From assembly GCF_029871245.1 (NCBI RefSeq), contig NZ_SSON01000078.1, positions 62,001-126,000 of the forward strand: 64,000 nucleotides of DNA, in the 5' to 3' direction. Source of the stretch: Pseudomonas sp. BN102. GTDB taxonomy: Bacteria; Pseudomonadota; Gammaproteobacteria; Pseudomonadales; Pseudomonadaceae. Both the position numbers and the translations under genes were made by a program. The notes under the pieces were generated by a model. It saw only the letters and a program-made list of their open reading frames with translations. It did no database searches and was not told where the DNA came from. Numbering within the stretch: the stretch's first letter is position 1; each line of letters begins with the position of its first letter. Shown one piece after another: positions 51,332 to 60,276 of this stretch.

Positions 51332-51375
51332 ATGAATAAAGCTCCTTGCGGGCGGCCATTCCCGGCCGCCCATGA

Positions 51376-53601
51376 TCAGCCGCGGCGTGCGTAGTGCTTG
51401 AGCATGCTCGGCACGTCGAGGATCAGGGCAATGCGGCCGTCGCCGGTGATGGTGGCGCCGGACATGCCCGGCGTGCCCTGGAGCATCTTGCCCAATGGCT
51501 TGATCACCACCTCTTCCTGGCCCACCAGCTGGTCGACCACGAAGCCGATGCGTTGGGTGCCCACGGAGAGGATCACCACATGCCCCTCGCCCTGCCCCTC
51601 GACGGTGGCGTCACGCACCAGCCAGCGCTTGAGGTAAAACAGCGGCAGGGCCTTGTCGCGGACTATCACCACTTCCTGGCCGTCCACCACGTTGGTGCGG
51701 GACAGGTCGAGGTGGAAGATTTCGTTGACGTTGACCAGCGGGAAGGCGAAAGCCTGGTTGCCCAGCATCACCATCAGGGTCGGCATGATCGCCAGGGTCA
51801 GCGGGACCTTGATGACGATCTTCGAGCCGGAGCCCTTCTGCGAGAACACGTTCACCGTGCCATTGAGCTGGGAGATCTTGGTCTTCACCACGTCCATGCC
51901 GACACCACGGCCGGAGACGTCGGAAATCTCGGTCTTGGTCGAGAAGCCCGGGGCGAAGATCAGGTTGTAGCACTCCAGCTCGGTCAGGCGCTCGGCGGCG
52001 TCCTTGTCCAACAGCCCCTTCTCCACCGCCTTGGCGCGCAGGACGGCCGCGTCCATGCCCTTGCCGTCGTCGGTGATCATCAGGAGGATGTGATCGCCTT
52101 CCTGTTCGGCGGAGAGCACCACCCGGCCGGTACGCGGCTTGCCGGCGGCCTCGCGCTCCTCGGGGGACTCGATGCCGTGGTCGACGGCGTTGCGCACCAG
52201 GTGCACCAGCGGGTCGGCCAGGGCTTCGACCAGGTTCTTGTCCAGGTCGGTGTCCTCGCCCACCAGCTCGAGGTTGATTTCCTTCTTCAGGTTGCGCGCC
52301 AGGTCGCGGACCAATCGCGGGAAGCGGCCGAAGACTTTCTTGATCGGTTGCATCCGGGTCTTCATCACCGCGGTCTGCAGGTCGGCGGTGACCACGTCCA
52401 GGTTGGACACGGCCTTGGCCATGGACTCGTCGCCGCTGTTCAGGCCCAGGCGCACCAGGCGGTTACGCACCAGCACCAGCTCGCCGACCATGTTCATGAT
52501 CTCGTCCAGGCGCGCGGTGTCGACCCGCACGGTGGTCTCCGCTTCGCTGACTGCGGCGGCAGCGTTGCCGGCAGGCGACGCGCTGGCCTGGCGCGGTGCG
52601 GGCTCGACGGCCTTGGCCACCGGCTTGGGCTCGGCCGCCGAGCGGCTCGCCAGCGCGGGTGCGGGAGTCGGAGCCGGCGCGGCCACTGGCCTTTCGACGG
52701 CGCCGGTGAAGGAGCCCTTGCCATGGAGCTGGTCCAGCAAGGCTTCGAATTCGTCGTCGGTGATGTTGTCGCCACCAACGGGCGCAGGCGCCGACGGCGC
52801 GACCGGCGCAGCAGGCGTACTGGGGGGGGCGTCCACCGCACCGCCGAACTTGCCCTTGCCATGCAACTGGTCGAGCAGGTCCTCGAACTCGTCGTCGCTG
52901 ATCTCGTCGCCGGCGCCCGCAATGGCCACGGCCGGGGCGCTGGCATGAGCGGCGACCACGGCTTCCGGCTCCGTAGCGGCGACGAACTTGCCCTTGCCAT
53001 GCAGTTGGTCGAGGAGCGCTTCGAATTCGTCGTCGGTGATTTCGTCGGCAGCAGCGATGACGGGTTCGGCAGCGCCGCCGACGTTATCGCCCAGGGCGTC
53101 CAGCAGCTCTTCAAACTCGCTGTCGGTGATGTCGGCAGCGGCTGCGACAGCCGCCGGAGCAGTGGTCACAGGCGCCACCGGGGTGGCCGGTGCGGCTACG
53201 GGTTCGGCGCCGCCCGGCTCGGCCAGGCGCGCCAGCGCGGCGAGCAGCTCGGGCGTGGCGGGCGTCGGTTCGGCACGCTCGCGCACTTCGCTGAACATTT
53301 CGTTGACCGTGTCCAGGGCCTGCAGCACCACGTCCATCAGCTCGGCATCCACGCGGCGTTCGCCCTTGCGCAGGATGTCGAAGACGTTCTCGGCGATATG
53401 GCAGCACTCCACCAGGGCGTTGAGCTGGAGGAAGCCAGCGCCACCCTTCACGGTGTGGAATCCACGGAAAATCGCGTTGAGCAGGTCCATATTGTCCGGG
53501 CGGCTTTCCAGCTCGACCAACTGCTCGGACAATTGCTCCAAAATCTCGCCGGCCTCTACCAGAAAGTCCTGGAGGATTTCTTCATCGGCGTCGAAGCTCA
53601 T
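51376..53601 (-). CDS. cheA: Chemotaxis histidine kinase CheA
   Basis: This 741-residue kinase has a P1 Hpt domain (about residues 1-105; His49 in [13 protein letters not shown]), an Ala/Pro-rich linker, P3 dimerisation (about 360-410; [20 protein letters not shown]), P4 ATPase (about 415-600) and the P5 CheW-like domain. The linker carries four repeats of [15 protein letters not shown] type (residues 157-170, 186-206, 232-252, 279-298), with no recognisable P2 domain. It phosphorylates CheY and CheB. Confidence 0.96.
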   Translation of the reverse strand: MSFDADEEILQDFLVEAGEILEQLSEQLVELESRPDNMDLLNAIFRGFHTVKGGAGFLQLNALVECCHIAENVFDILRKGERRVDAELMDVVLQALDTVNEMFSEVRERAEPTPATPELLAALARLAEPGGAEPVAAPATPVAPVTTAPAAVAAAADITDSEFEELLDALGDNVGGAAEPVIAAADEITDDEFEALLDQLHGKGKFVAATEPEAVVAAHASAPAVAIAGAGDEISDDEFEDLLDQLHGKGKFGGAVDAPPSTPAAPVAPSAPAPVGGDNITDDEFEALLDQLHGKGSFTGAVERPVAAPAPTPAPALASRSAAEPKPVAKAVEPAPRQASASPAGNAAAAVSEAETTVRVDTARLDEIMNMVGELVLVRNRLVRLGLNSGDESMAKAVSNLDVVTADLQTAVMKTRMQPIKKVFGRFPRLVRDLARNLKKEINLELVGEDTDLDKNLVEALADPLVHLVRNAVDHGIESPEEREAAGKPRTGRVVLSAEQEGDHILLMITDDGKGMDAAVLRAKAVEKGLLDKDAAERLTELECYNLIFAPGFSTKTEISDVSGRGVGMDVVKTKISQLNGTVNVFSQKGSGSKIVIKVPLTLAIMPTLMVMLGNQAFAFPLVNVNEIFHLDLSRTNVVDGQEVVIVRDKALPLFYLKRWLVRDATVEGQGEGHVVILSVGTQRIGFVVDQLVGQEEVVIKPLGKMLQGTPGMSGATITGDGRIALILDVPSMLKHYARRG
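52708..53133. repeat. Coding repeats in the CheA linker
   Basis: Four segments of the form [DE]xI[ST]D[DS]EFExLLDxL, the last three each followed by HGKG[KS]F, are spaced 46-47 residues apart for the last three and 29 for the first. They are separated by Ala/Pro/Val-rich spacers. Confidence 0.85.
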
Positions 53602-53612
53602 ATGAGCGCTCC

Positions 53613-54401
53613 CTAAAACCCAAGGCTGGATAGCAGATCGTCGACGTCGTCCTGTCCGGACACCACGTCTTCCCGTATATCGGCATGGATCTGCGGACCT
53701 TCACCCCTGGAAGGACTTTTTTGTTGTTCTTGCTCGGCACGCAGCGCGGCATGGTCGTGCTCGATGCCGGCATAGCGGTCCACCTGGCTGGCCATCAGCA
53801 CCAGCTTGACCAGGTTGCTTTCCACCTCGGTGACCAGTTGGGTGACGCGCTTGATCACCTGGCCGGTGAGGTCCTGGTAGTCCTGGGCGAGCAGGATGTC
53901 GTTGAGCTTGCCGGACAGCGCATCGGAGTCGCGCTGGCTGCGAGCGAGGTACTGCTCGATGCGGCGCGCCAGGGCACGGAAGCCATCCGCGCCGATTTCC
54001 CGGCGCATGAAGCGCCCCCACTCCTCGCCCAACTGCTGGGCCTCGTCGCTCAAACCAGCGAGCAGCGGCGCGCTCTCCTCCACCAGGTCCATGGTGCGGT
54101 TAGCGGCCTTCTCGGTCATCTGCACCACGTAGGAAAGCCGGTCGGTCGCGTCGGCGATCTGCGACATCTCCTGGGCATGAGGCAAGTGCGGGTCGATCTG
54201 GAAGTTGACGATGGCGTTGTGCAGTTCGCGGGTGAGCTTGCCGACTTCCTGGTACAGGCCGCGGTCGCGGACGTGATTGAGTTCGTGGATGAGTTGCACG
54301 GCGTCTGTGAATTTGCCCTTCTCCAGGCTGTCCACCAGTTCCCGCGCACGGACTTTCAGGGTCGACTCGAAGTCTCCCAGCAGGGTTTCGTTATGGTCCA
54401 T
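53613..54401 (-). CDS. cheZ: CheY-P phosphatase CheZ
   Basis: This 262-residue long-helix protein has the catalytic segment LLAQDYQDLTGQVIKRVTQLV (Asp/Gln) and a flexible linker with Gln/Lys/Ser. It ends in the CheY-binding amphipathic peptide DDVDDLLSSLGF. It dephosphorylates CheY-P. It is cotranscribed with cheY (19 bp) and cheA. Confidence 0.95.
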   Translation of the reverse strand: MDHNETLLGDFESTLKVRARELVDSLEKGKFTDAVQLIHELNHVRDRGLYQEVGKLTRELHNAIVNFQIDPHLPHAQEMSQIADATDRLSYVVQMTEKAANRTMDLVEESAPLLAGLSDEAQQLGEEWGRFMRREIGADGFRALARRIEQYLARSQRDSDALSGKLNDILLAQDYQDLTGQVIKRVTQLVTEVESNLVKLVLMASQVDRYAGIEHDHAALRAEQEQQKSPSRGEGPQIHADIREDVVSGQDDVDDLLSSLGF

Positions 54402-54420
54402 TGTGCCCTCGCGGCCGACA

Positions 54421-54795
54421 TCAGCCGTTGACCCGCTCGAAGATCTTCTCGATTTTTTCTTTCAGGACCTGGGCGGTGAAAGGCTTGACCACATAGCCGT
54501 TCACACCGGCCTGGGCCGCTTCGATGATCTGGTCGCGCTTGGCCTCGGCGGTCACCATCAGGACCGGCAGGTGCTTCAGGCGCTCGTCGGCGCGCACGGC
54601 GCGCAGCAGGTCGATGCCGGTCATGCCTGGCATGTTCCAGTCGGTCACGAGGAAGTCGAAGTTGCCGCTGTGCAGCATCGGCAGCGCCGTGGTGCCATCG
54701 TCGGCTTCGGCGGTATTGGTGAAACCCAAGTCGCGCAAGAGGTTCTTGATGATGCGTCTCATCGTCGAGAAATCGTCAACGATGAGGATTTTCAT
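54421..54795 (-). CDS. cheY: Chemotaxis response regulator CheY
   Basis: This 124-residue single-domain receiver has the acidic pair DD (after MKILIV), the phospho-acceptor Asp in [11 protein letters not shown], Thr in VTAEA and Lys in VVKPF. Phospho-CheY binds the FliM/FliN switch. The Met at 54795 is the usual family start. However, the only good Shine-Dalgarno, CGGAGG, sits five bases before an in-frame TTG at 54807, which would add MDKN. Confidence 0.95.
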   Translation of the reverse strand: MKILIVDDFSTMRRIIKNLLRDLGFTNTAEADDGTTALPMLHSGNFDFLVTDWNMPGMTGIDLLRAVRADERLKHLPVLMVTAEAKRDQIIEAAQAGVNGYVVKPFTAQVLKEKIEKIFERVNG

Positions 54796-54879
54796 ATTCT
54801 TGTCCAAGTCGACCTCCGTACAGTCTCAAACGCCCCTCTTGCCGGGTGCGCCGTTCAAATCTGGAATCGGTGTTGCCGT

Positions 54880-55626
54880 TCAGCGTGCGCGCCATTCGCT
54901 CAGCCGGGCACGCAGACGGGCTGCGCACTGGCTGTGCAACTGGCTGACCCGCGATTCGCTGACCCCCAGCACTTCGCCGATTTCCTTCAAGTTCAATTCT
55001 TCGTCGTAGTACAGCGCCAACACCAGGCGCTCGCGCTCCGGCAGGTTCGCGATGGCGTCCGCCAGCGCGGCCTGGAAGCGTTCTTCTTCCAGATCATGGG
55101 AAGGTTCGAGTTGGGTGACGCCGGCGTCCTCGTGCGCCCCGCCGTGCTCGCCTTCCTGCAACAGGTCGTCGAAGCTGAACAGGCGGCTGCCCAAGGTGTC
55201 GCTCAGGATGCCGTAGTAGTCTTCGAGACTCAATCCAAGTTCGGCAGCAACCTCCTGATCTTTAGCGTCGCGTCCGGTCCGCGCTTCGATGGCGCGGATC
55301 GCGTCACTCACCATGCGGGTGTTGCGGTGCACCGAGCGCGGCGCCCAATCGCCCTTGCGGACTTCGTCGAGCATGGCGCCACGGATGCGGATGCCGGCGT
55401 AGGTCTCGAAACTGGCACCTTTGCCGGAGTCGTACTTCTTCGAGGCTTCGAGCAGACCGATCATCCCGGACTGCATCAGGTCTTCCACCTGGACGCTGGC
55501 GGGCAAGCGCGCCAGCAGGTGGTAGGCGATGCGCTTGACCAGGGGGGCGTAGCGCTCGATCAGCTGATGCTGCGAATCCCGTGCCTGTGCCTTGCTGTAC
55601 ATACGCAGCCCCGTAGCGGGTGTCAT
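54880..55626 (-). CDS. fliA: Flagellar sigma factor FliA (sigma28)
   Basis: This 248-residue protein contains sigma regions 2 (LIERYAPLVKRIAYHLLARLP... GLLEASKKYD), 3 (ARTGRDAKDQEVAAELG) and 4 (PERERLVLALYYDEELNLKEIGEVLGVSESRVSQLHSQ). It transcribes late flagellar and chemotaxis genes. The start at 55626 overlaps the fleN stop by four bases (ATGA); the Met at 55602 is an alternative. Confidence 0.95.
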   Translation of the reverse strand: MTPATGLRMYSKAQARDSQHQLIERYAPLVKRIAYHLLARLPASVQVEDLMQSGMIGLLEASKKYDSGKGASFETYAGIRIRGAMLDEVRKGDWAPRSVHRNTRMVSDAIRAIEARTGRDAKDQEVAAELGLSLEDYYGILSDTLGSRLFSFDDLLQEGEHGGAHEDAGVTQLEPSHDLEEERFQAALADAIANLPERERLVLALYYDEELNLKEIGEVLGVSESRVSQLHSQCAARLRARLSEWRAR

Positions 55627-56456
55627 ACGGGAGTGTCCACAGACGGCTGTTTGACCAGCCGCTCGACGAAGAACTCCAGGTGGCCCCGCGGGTTGGCCGG
55701 CAGCGGCCAGCCGTCGACCTTCTGTGCGATGGCCTTGAAGGCCAGCGAGCACTTGGACCGCGGGAAGGCTTCATAGACCGCGCGCTGCTTCTGCACGGCC
55801 TTGCGCACCGACTCGTCGTAGGGGACGGCGCCAACGTACTGCAGGGCGACGTCGAGGAAGCGGTCGGTGACCTTGGTCAGCTTGGCGAAGAGGTTGCGCC
55901 CCTCCTGCGGGCTGTGGGCCATGTTGGCCAGCACGCGGAAGCGGTTCATGCCGTAATCGCGGTTGAGCAACTTGATCAGCGCGTAGGCGTCGGTGATGGA
56001 GGTCGGTTCGTCGCAGACCACCACAATCACTTCCTGGGCCGCGCGGACGAAGCTCACCACCGAATCGCCGATACCGGCGGCGGTATCGATCACCAGCACG
56101 TCGAGGTTGTCGCTGATGTCGCTGAAGGCCTGGATCAGGCCGGCGTGTTGCATGGACGAGAGGTGCACCATGCTCTGGGTGCCGGAGGCCGCCGGGACGA
56201 TGCGGATGCCGCCCGGCCCCTGCAACAGCACGTCGCGCAGGTCGCATTCGCCATTGATCACATCGGCCAGGGTGCGCTTGGCGGTGAGGCCGAGCAGGAC
56301 GTCGACGTTGGCCAGGCCGAGGTCGGCGTCGAGCAACATGACGCGGCGACCGAGATCGGCCAGGGCCAGCGAAAGGTTCACCGACACATTGGTCTTGCCG
56401 ACGCCGCCCTTGCCGCCGGTCACCGCGATCACCTGTACGGGATGCATACTTCCCAT
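55623..56456 (-). CDS. fleN: Flagellar number regulator FleN (MinD-like ATPase)
   Basis: This 277-residue MinD-type ATPase has the deviant Walker A KGGVGKTNVSVN (residues 16-27), LLDADLGLANVD and VIDTAAGIGD. FleN antagonises the activator FleQ and so limits polar flagella to one. It is translationally coupled to fliA downstream and follows flhF by 60 bp. Confidence 0.95.
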   Translation of the reverse strand: MGSMHPVQVIAVTGGKGGVGKTNVSVNLSLALADLGRRVMLLDADLGLANVDVLLGLTAKRTLADVINGECDLRDVLLQGPGGIRIVPAASGTQSMVHLSSMQHAGLIQAFSDISDNLDVLVIDTAAGIGDSVVSFVRAAQEVIVVVCDEPTSITDAYALIKLLNRDYGMNRFRVLANMAHSPQEGRNLFAKLTKVTDRFLDVALQYVGAVPYDESVRKAVQKQRAVYEAFPRSKCSLAFKAIAQKVDGWPLPANPRGHLEFFVERLVKQPSVDTPV

Positions 56457-56516
56457 TTCAAATACCTTGTCTTAGGGGCTGTCTAGCACCATCCAATCTG
56501 GAACGCCTCAAACTCT

Positions 56517-57869
56517 TCAACCGGCGCGCCGCGCCGGATTCTGGTAAAGCCCGGCGAACAGATCGGCCATGGCTTCCTCGCTCGGGTCTTCCGGTGCCTG
56601 GAGGCTGACCGCCCGGCTCACCAGCTGGTGGTTGCGGGGAACCTGCAGATCATCCGGAATTCGCGGTCCGTCGGCCAGATAGGCTACCGGCAGATGCTGG
56701 CCGATAGCCAGCCCCAAAACCTCGCCCAGGCTGGCCGCTTCGTCCGCCTTGGTAATGATGCAGCCGGACAGGCCGCAACGCTTGTAGCTGTGATAGGCCG
56801 CCTTGAGCACCTGGCTCTGGCTGGTGGCGGCCATCACCAGGTAATTCTTCGCATTTATCGCCCGGCTGGCCAGGGCTTCGAGCTGCATGGCCAGGGCCGG
56901 GTCGTTGGCCGGCAGACCGGCAGTATCGATCAACACCACGCGCTTGCGCGCCAGCGGCGCCAGGGCCTGGGTCAGGGACTGGCCAGGATCGACCAGGGTG
57001 ACCGGCACGTTGAGGATGCGGCCGAGGGTCTTGAGCTGCTCCTGGGCGCCGATGCGGAAGGCGTCCATGCTCACCAGGGCGACGCTCTGGGCGCCGTACT
57101 TGAGCACATAGCGCGCGGCCAGCTTGGCCAGGGTGGTGGTCTTGCCCATGCCGGCCGGGCCGACCAGGGCGATCACCCCGCCCTCTTCCAGCGGCTCCTG
57201 CTGCGGCGTGCGGATGGCGTGGGCCAGGTGCGCCAGCAGCATGCGCCAGGCCTGGCGCGGCTCCTTGACGTTGGCGACCTTGTCCAGCAGGACGCGGCCC
57301 AGTTCGGCCGGCAGGCCCATGCGCTGCAGGCGGCGCCAGAGGCTAGCCTGCTGCGGACGGCGGCTCTGCATCTGGCCCCAGGCGATGGAACCCAGCTGCA
57401 CTTCGATCAGTTCGCGCAGGCCGCTCAGCTCGAAGCGCATGGCGTCCAGCGCGGCCTGGTCCACCGCAGCGGGCTTCGGCGCGCCGACCGGTTCCATCAC
57501 CGGCCGGGCGGCCGGGCGTGGCCGGCTCAGGGCCGCCTCGAGGGTGGACTCCGGCAGCTCCGACTCGATGGCGGTCAGCGGCTCGCCGGCGAACAATTGG
57601 CGGTCCTTGCCGGCATCGGCCTGTGCGCGCGTGGCCAGATCGGCCTGGGCCTGGAGGATACGCGCCTGGGTCTTGCGCAGCTCGGCTTCCAGGGCCGGGT
57701 TGGGCTTGCTCGGCGCCGGGGCAGGCAGCGGGTAGTCCAGCGCGGCGGTCAGCTCGACACCGCCGGCGACCCGGCGGTTGCCGATGATCGCGGCGTCGGC
57801 GCCCAGTTCATCACGCACCAGCTTCATGGCTTGACGCATATCGGCGGCGAAGAAACGTTTGACCTGCAT
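56517..57869 (-). CDS. flhF: Flagellar placement GTPase FlhF
   Basis: This 450-residue SRP-type GTPase has an N-terminal basic/linker region (residues 1-130), an N domain (about 150-220) and a G domain (about 225-420) with G1 GPAGMGKTTT, SMDAFRIGAQEQL, DTAGLPAND and TKADEAASLGE. It directs the polar site of flagellar assembly and works with FleN. The start at 57869 is the family MQVKRFFAADM. Confidence 0.95.
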   Translation of the reverse strand: MQVKRFFAADMRQAMKLVRDELGADAAIIGNRRVAGGVELTAALDYPLPAPAPSKPNPALEAELRKTQARILQAQADLATRAQADAGKDRQLFAGEPLTAIESELPESTLEAALSRPRPAARPVMEPVGAPKPAAVDQAALDAMRFELSGLRELIEVQLGSIAWGQMQSRRPQQASLWRRLQRMGLPAELGRVLLDKVANVKEPRQAWRMLLAHLAHAIRTPQQEPLEEGGVIALVGPAGMGKTTTLAKLAARYVLKYGAQSVALVSMDAFRIGAQEQLKTLGRILNVPVTLVDPGQSLTQALAPLARKRVVLIDTAGLPANDPALAMQLEALASRAINAKNYLVMAATSQSQVLKAAYHSYKRCGLSGCIITKADEAASLGEVLGLAIGQHLPVAYLADGPRIPDDLQVPRNHQLVSRAVSLQAPEDPSEEAMADLFAGLYQNPARRAG

Positions 57870-57884
57870 GGCCCTTGACCTCGG

Positions 57885-60008
57885 TTAGTTCTGCCCCACA
57901 GTCGCAACTATGGTGACCTGCTTGTTGTCCGGTATTTCCTGGTAGGCCAGTACGTGCATGGTCGGCACGGCGAGCCTTGCGAAGCGCGACATCATCGCCC
58001 GGATCGGCCCGGCCACCAGCAGGATCGCCTGCTTGCCGAGCATTTCCTGGCGCTGCGCCGCTTCCACCAGGGAACGTTGCAACTTTTCGGCCATTCCGGG
58101 TTCGAGGAGAACGCCATCATCCGAACCCTGTCCGGCCTTCTGCAGACTATTGAGCAATATCTGTTCCAACCTGGGCTCCAGGGTAATTACAGGCAGCTCC
58201 GGCTCTAGTCCCACAATGCTTTGCACGATTGCACGGGACAGCGAGACGCGCACCGCCGCCACCAGCGCGGCGGGATCTTGACTCTTGGGCGCGACATTGG
58301 CGATGGCCTCGGCGATGGTGCGGATATCGCGCACCGGCACCTGCTCCTGCAGCAGTGCCTGGAGCACCTTGAGCAAGGTGGACAGCGAGACCATGCCCGG
58401 CACCAGCTCCTCGGCCAGGCGTGGCGAGCTCTTGGCCAGCAATTGCATGAGCTGCTGCACCTCCTCGTGGCCGAGCAGCTCGTGGGCGTGCTTGTGCAGC
58501 ACCTGGTTGAGGTGAGTGGCGACCACGGTGCTGGCGTCCACCACCGTGTAGCCGAGGGATTGCGCCTGGTCGCGCTGACTGGCGTCGATCCACACCGCCT
58601 CCAGGCCGAACGCCGGATCCTTGGCGGCGATGCCATTGAGGGTGCCGAACACCTGGCCGGGGTTGATCGCCAGTTCGCGGTCCGGGTAGACCTCCGCCTC
58701 GGCCACGCTGACGCCCATCAGGGTCAGGCGGTAGGCATTGGGCAACAGGTCGAGGTTGTCGCGGATATGCACCGACGGCATCAGGAAGCCCATCTCCTGG
58801 GACAACTTCTTGCGCACGCCCTTGATCCGCGCCAGCAATTGGCCGCCCTGGTTGCGGTCCACCAGCGGGATCAGCCGGTAGCCCACCTCCAGGCCCACCA
58901 GGTCCACCGGGGTCACGTCGTCCCAGCCCAGCTCCTTGGTTTCCTGGGCGCGCTGGGCCGGCAGCAGCTCCTGCTGGCGCTTCTCTTCCTGGACCGCCGC
59001 CTCCTTGACCTGCTTCTGCTTCTGCCAGATCCACCAGGCGCCGCCGGCGGCCACCAGGCCGAGGCCGACGAAGGACACGTGCGGCATGCCCGGCACCAGG
59101 CCCATGGCGATGAGGATCGCGGCGGACACCCCCAGCGCCTTGGGCGAGGCGAACATCTGCCGGTTGACCTGCTGGCCCATGTCCTCGGAGCTGGACACCC
59201 GGGTGACCATGATCGCCGCCGCGGTGGACAGCAGCAGCGAGGGAATCTGCGCCACCAGGCCGTCGCCGATGGTCAGCAGGGAGTAGATGCGCCCGGCGTC
59301 GCCGAAGCTCATGCCGTGCTGCAGCATGCCGATGGCCATGCCGCCGATCAGGTTGATGAAGAGGATCAGCAGACCGGCGATGGCGTCGCCGCGGACGAAC
59401 TTGCTGGCGCCGTCCATGGAGCCGTAGAAGTCGGCTTCCTGGGACACCTCGGAGCGGCGCTTCTTGGCTTCGGCCTGGTCGATCAGGCCGGCGTTGAGGT
59501 CGGCGTCGATGGCCATCTGCTTGCCGGGCATGGCGTCCAGGGTGAAGCGCGCGCTCACCTCGGAGATACGCCCGGCGCCCTTGGTGACCACCACGAAGTT
59601 GATGATCATCAGGATCGCGAAGACCACGATGCCGACCACGTAGTTACCGCCCACCACCACGTCGCCGAAGGCCTGGATCACCTTGCCGGCGGCGTCGTGG
59701 CCATCCTGGCCGTGGAGCAGCACCACGCGGGTGGAGGCCACGTTCAGCGCCAGGCGCAGCAGGGTGGCCACCAGCAGGATGGTGGGGAAGACGGCGAAGT
59801 CGAGCGGCCGCATGGCGTAGACGCAGACCAGCAGAACGACGATGGACAGGGCGATGTTAAAGGTGAAGAAGACGTCCAGCAGGAAAGGCGGCACCGGCAG
59901 CGTCATCATGCCCAGCATCACCAGCACCAGCAGCGGTACCCCGAGGTTGCCGCGCCCCATGCCCACCAGGTTGTTGCGGACATTGCCGATCAGTTGCGTA
60001 CGATCCAC
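57885..60008 (-). CDS. flhA: Flagellar export gate protein FlhA
   Basis: This 707-residue protein has eight transmembrane helices (about residues 12-320), the FHIPEP-type cytoplasmic loop with RFTLDAMPGKQMAIDADLNAG and DFYGSMDGASKFVRGDA, and a C-terminal cytoplasmic domain (about 365-707). It forms the nonameric ring that docks chaperone-substrate complexes. The start is the GTG at 60008 after GGGGAG; the extra 14 codons upstream are not conserved. A sigma54 promoter lies 80-98 bp before it. Confidence 0.96.
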   Translation of the reverse strand: MDRTQLIGNVRNNLVGMGRGNLGVPLLVLVMLGMMTLPVPPFLLDVFFTFNIALSIVVLLVCVYAMRPLDFAVFPTILLVATLLRLALNVASTRVVLLHGQDGHDAAGKVIQAFGDVVVGGNYVVGIVVFAILMIINFVVVTKGAGRISEVSARFTLDAMPGKQMAIDADLNAGLIDQAEAKKRRSEVSQEADFYGSMDGASKFVRGDAIAGLLILFINLIGGMAIGMLQHGMSFGDAGRIYSLLTIGDGLVAQIPSLLLSTAAAIMVTRVSSSEDMGQQVNRQMFASPKALGVSAAILIAMGLVPGMPHVSFVGLGLVAAGGAWWIWQKQKQVKEAAVQEEKRQQELLPAQRAQETKELGWDDVTPVDLVGLEVGYRLIPLVDRNQGGQLLARIKGVRKKLSQEMGFLMPSVHIRDNLDLLPNAYRLTLMGVSVAEAEVYPDRELAINPGQVFGTLNGIAAKDPAFGLEAVWIDASQRDQAQSLGYTVVDASTVVATHLNQVLHKHAHELLGHEEVQQLMQLLAKSSPRLAEELVPGMVSLSTLLKVLQALLQEQVPVRDIRTIAEAIANVAPKSQDPAALVAAVRVSLSRAIVQSIVGLEPELPVITLEPRLEQILLNSLQKAGQGSDDGVLLEPGMAEKLQRSLVEAAQRQEMLGKQAILLVAGPIRAMMSRFARLAVPTMHVLAYQEIPDNKQVTIVATVGQN

Positions 60009-60088
60009 TGCTGCTCCCCTACTCCTTGCTCGGATTGGCGCTCCGCCCATCCAATCTTTTGACGCGCGAACGCGGCGTCACAGCGCGT

Positions 60089-60106
60089 GTGCAAGAAGCC
60101 TTCCAA
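60089..60106 (-). promoter_or_regulatory. Sigma54 promoter of the flhA-flhF-fleN-fliA unit
   Basis: On the minus strand TTGGAAGGCTTCTTGCAC matches the RpoN consensus, with GG (60104-60103) and GC (60092-60091) separated by 10 bp. Transcription would start near 60079, leaving about 70 nt of leader before flhA. Class II flagellar genes of Pseudomonas are known to use RpoN with FleQ. Confidence 0.75.
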
Positions 60107-60152
60107 CTTCGTTAAGGAGCTGATTCAAAAGAATTAACTCGGGAAACGCCGC

Positions 60153-60248
60153 GTAGGGGCGAATTCATTCGCCAAGCAAACCTCAGGTCTGCCCCACGGC
60201 CTCGATGGGGGCAGCTTCGCCGCCCTTGGCGAATGAATTCGCCCCTAC
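60153..60248. repeat. Paired inverted GAATTC repeats, copies 5 and 6
   Basis: Two 24-base elements (60153-60176 and 60225-60248), each GTAGGGGCGAATTC-ATTCGCCAAG in opposite orientation, are exact reverse complements separated by 48 bp. Their cores are the same palindrome as at 4051, 17501, 24635 and 30140. They lie just after the flhB stop and could form a long cruciform or RNA stem that ends the fliLMNOPQR-flhB transcript. Confidence 0.8.
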
Positions 60249-60276
60249 AGGGAGAGCGTTCCCTGCGCCCCTGGCA

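Noticed and set aside
51394-53616. 740-codon plus-strand frame opposite cheA
   Set aside because: Rich in His/Gln/Val as expected of an antisense shadow in high-GC DNA; cheA on the other strand is unmistakable.
58221-60062. 613-codon plus-strand frame opposite flhA
   Set aside because: His/Asp/Gln-rich shadow of flhA with no start signal.
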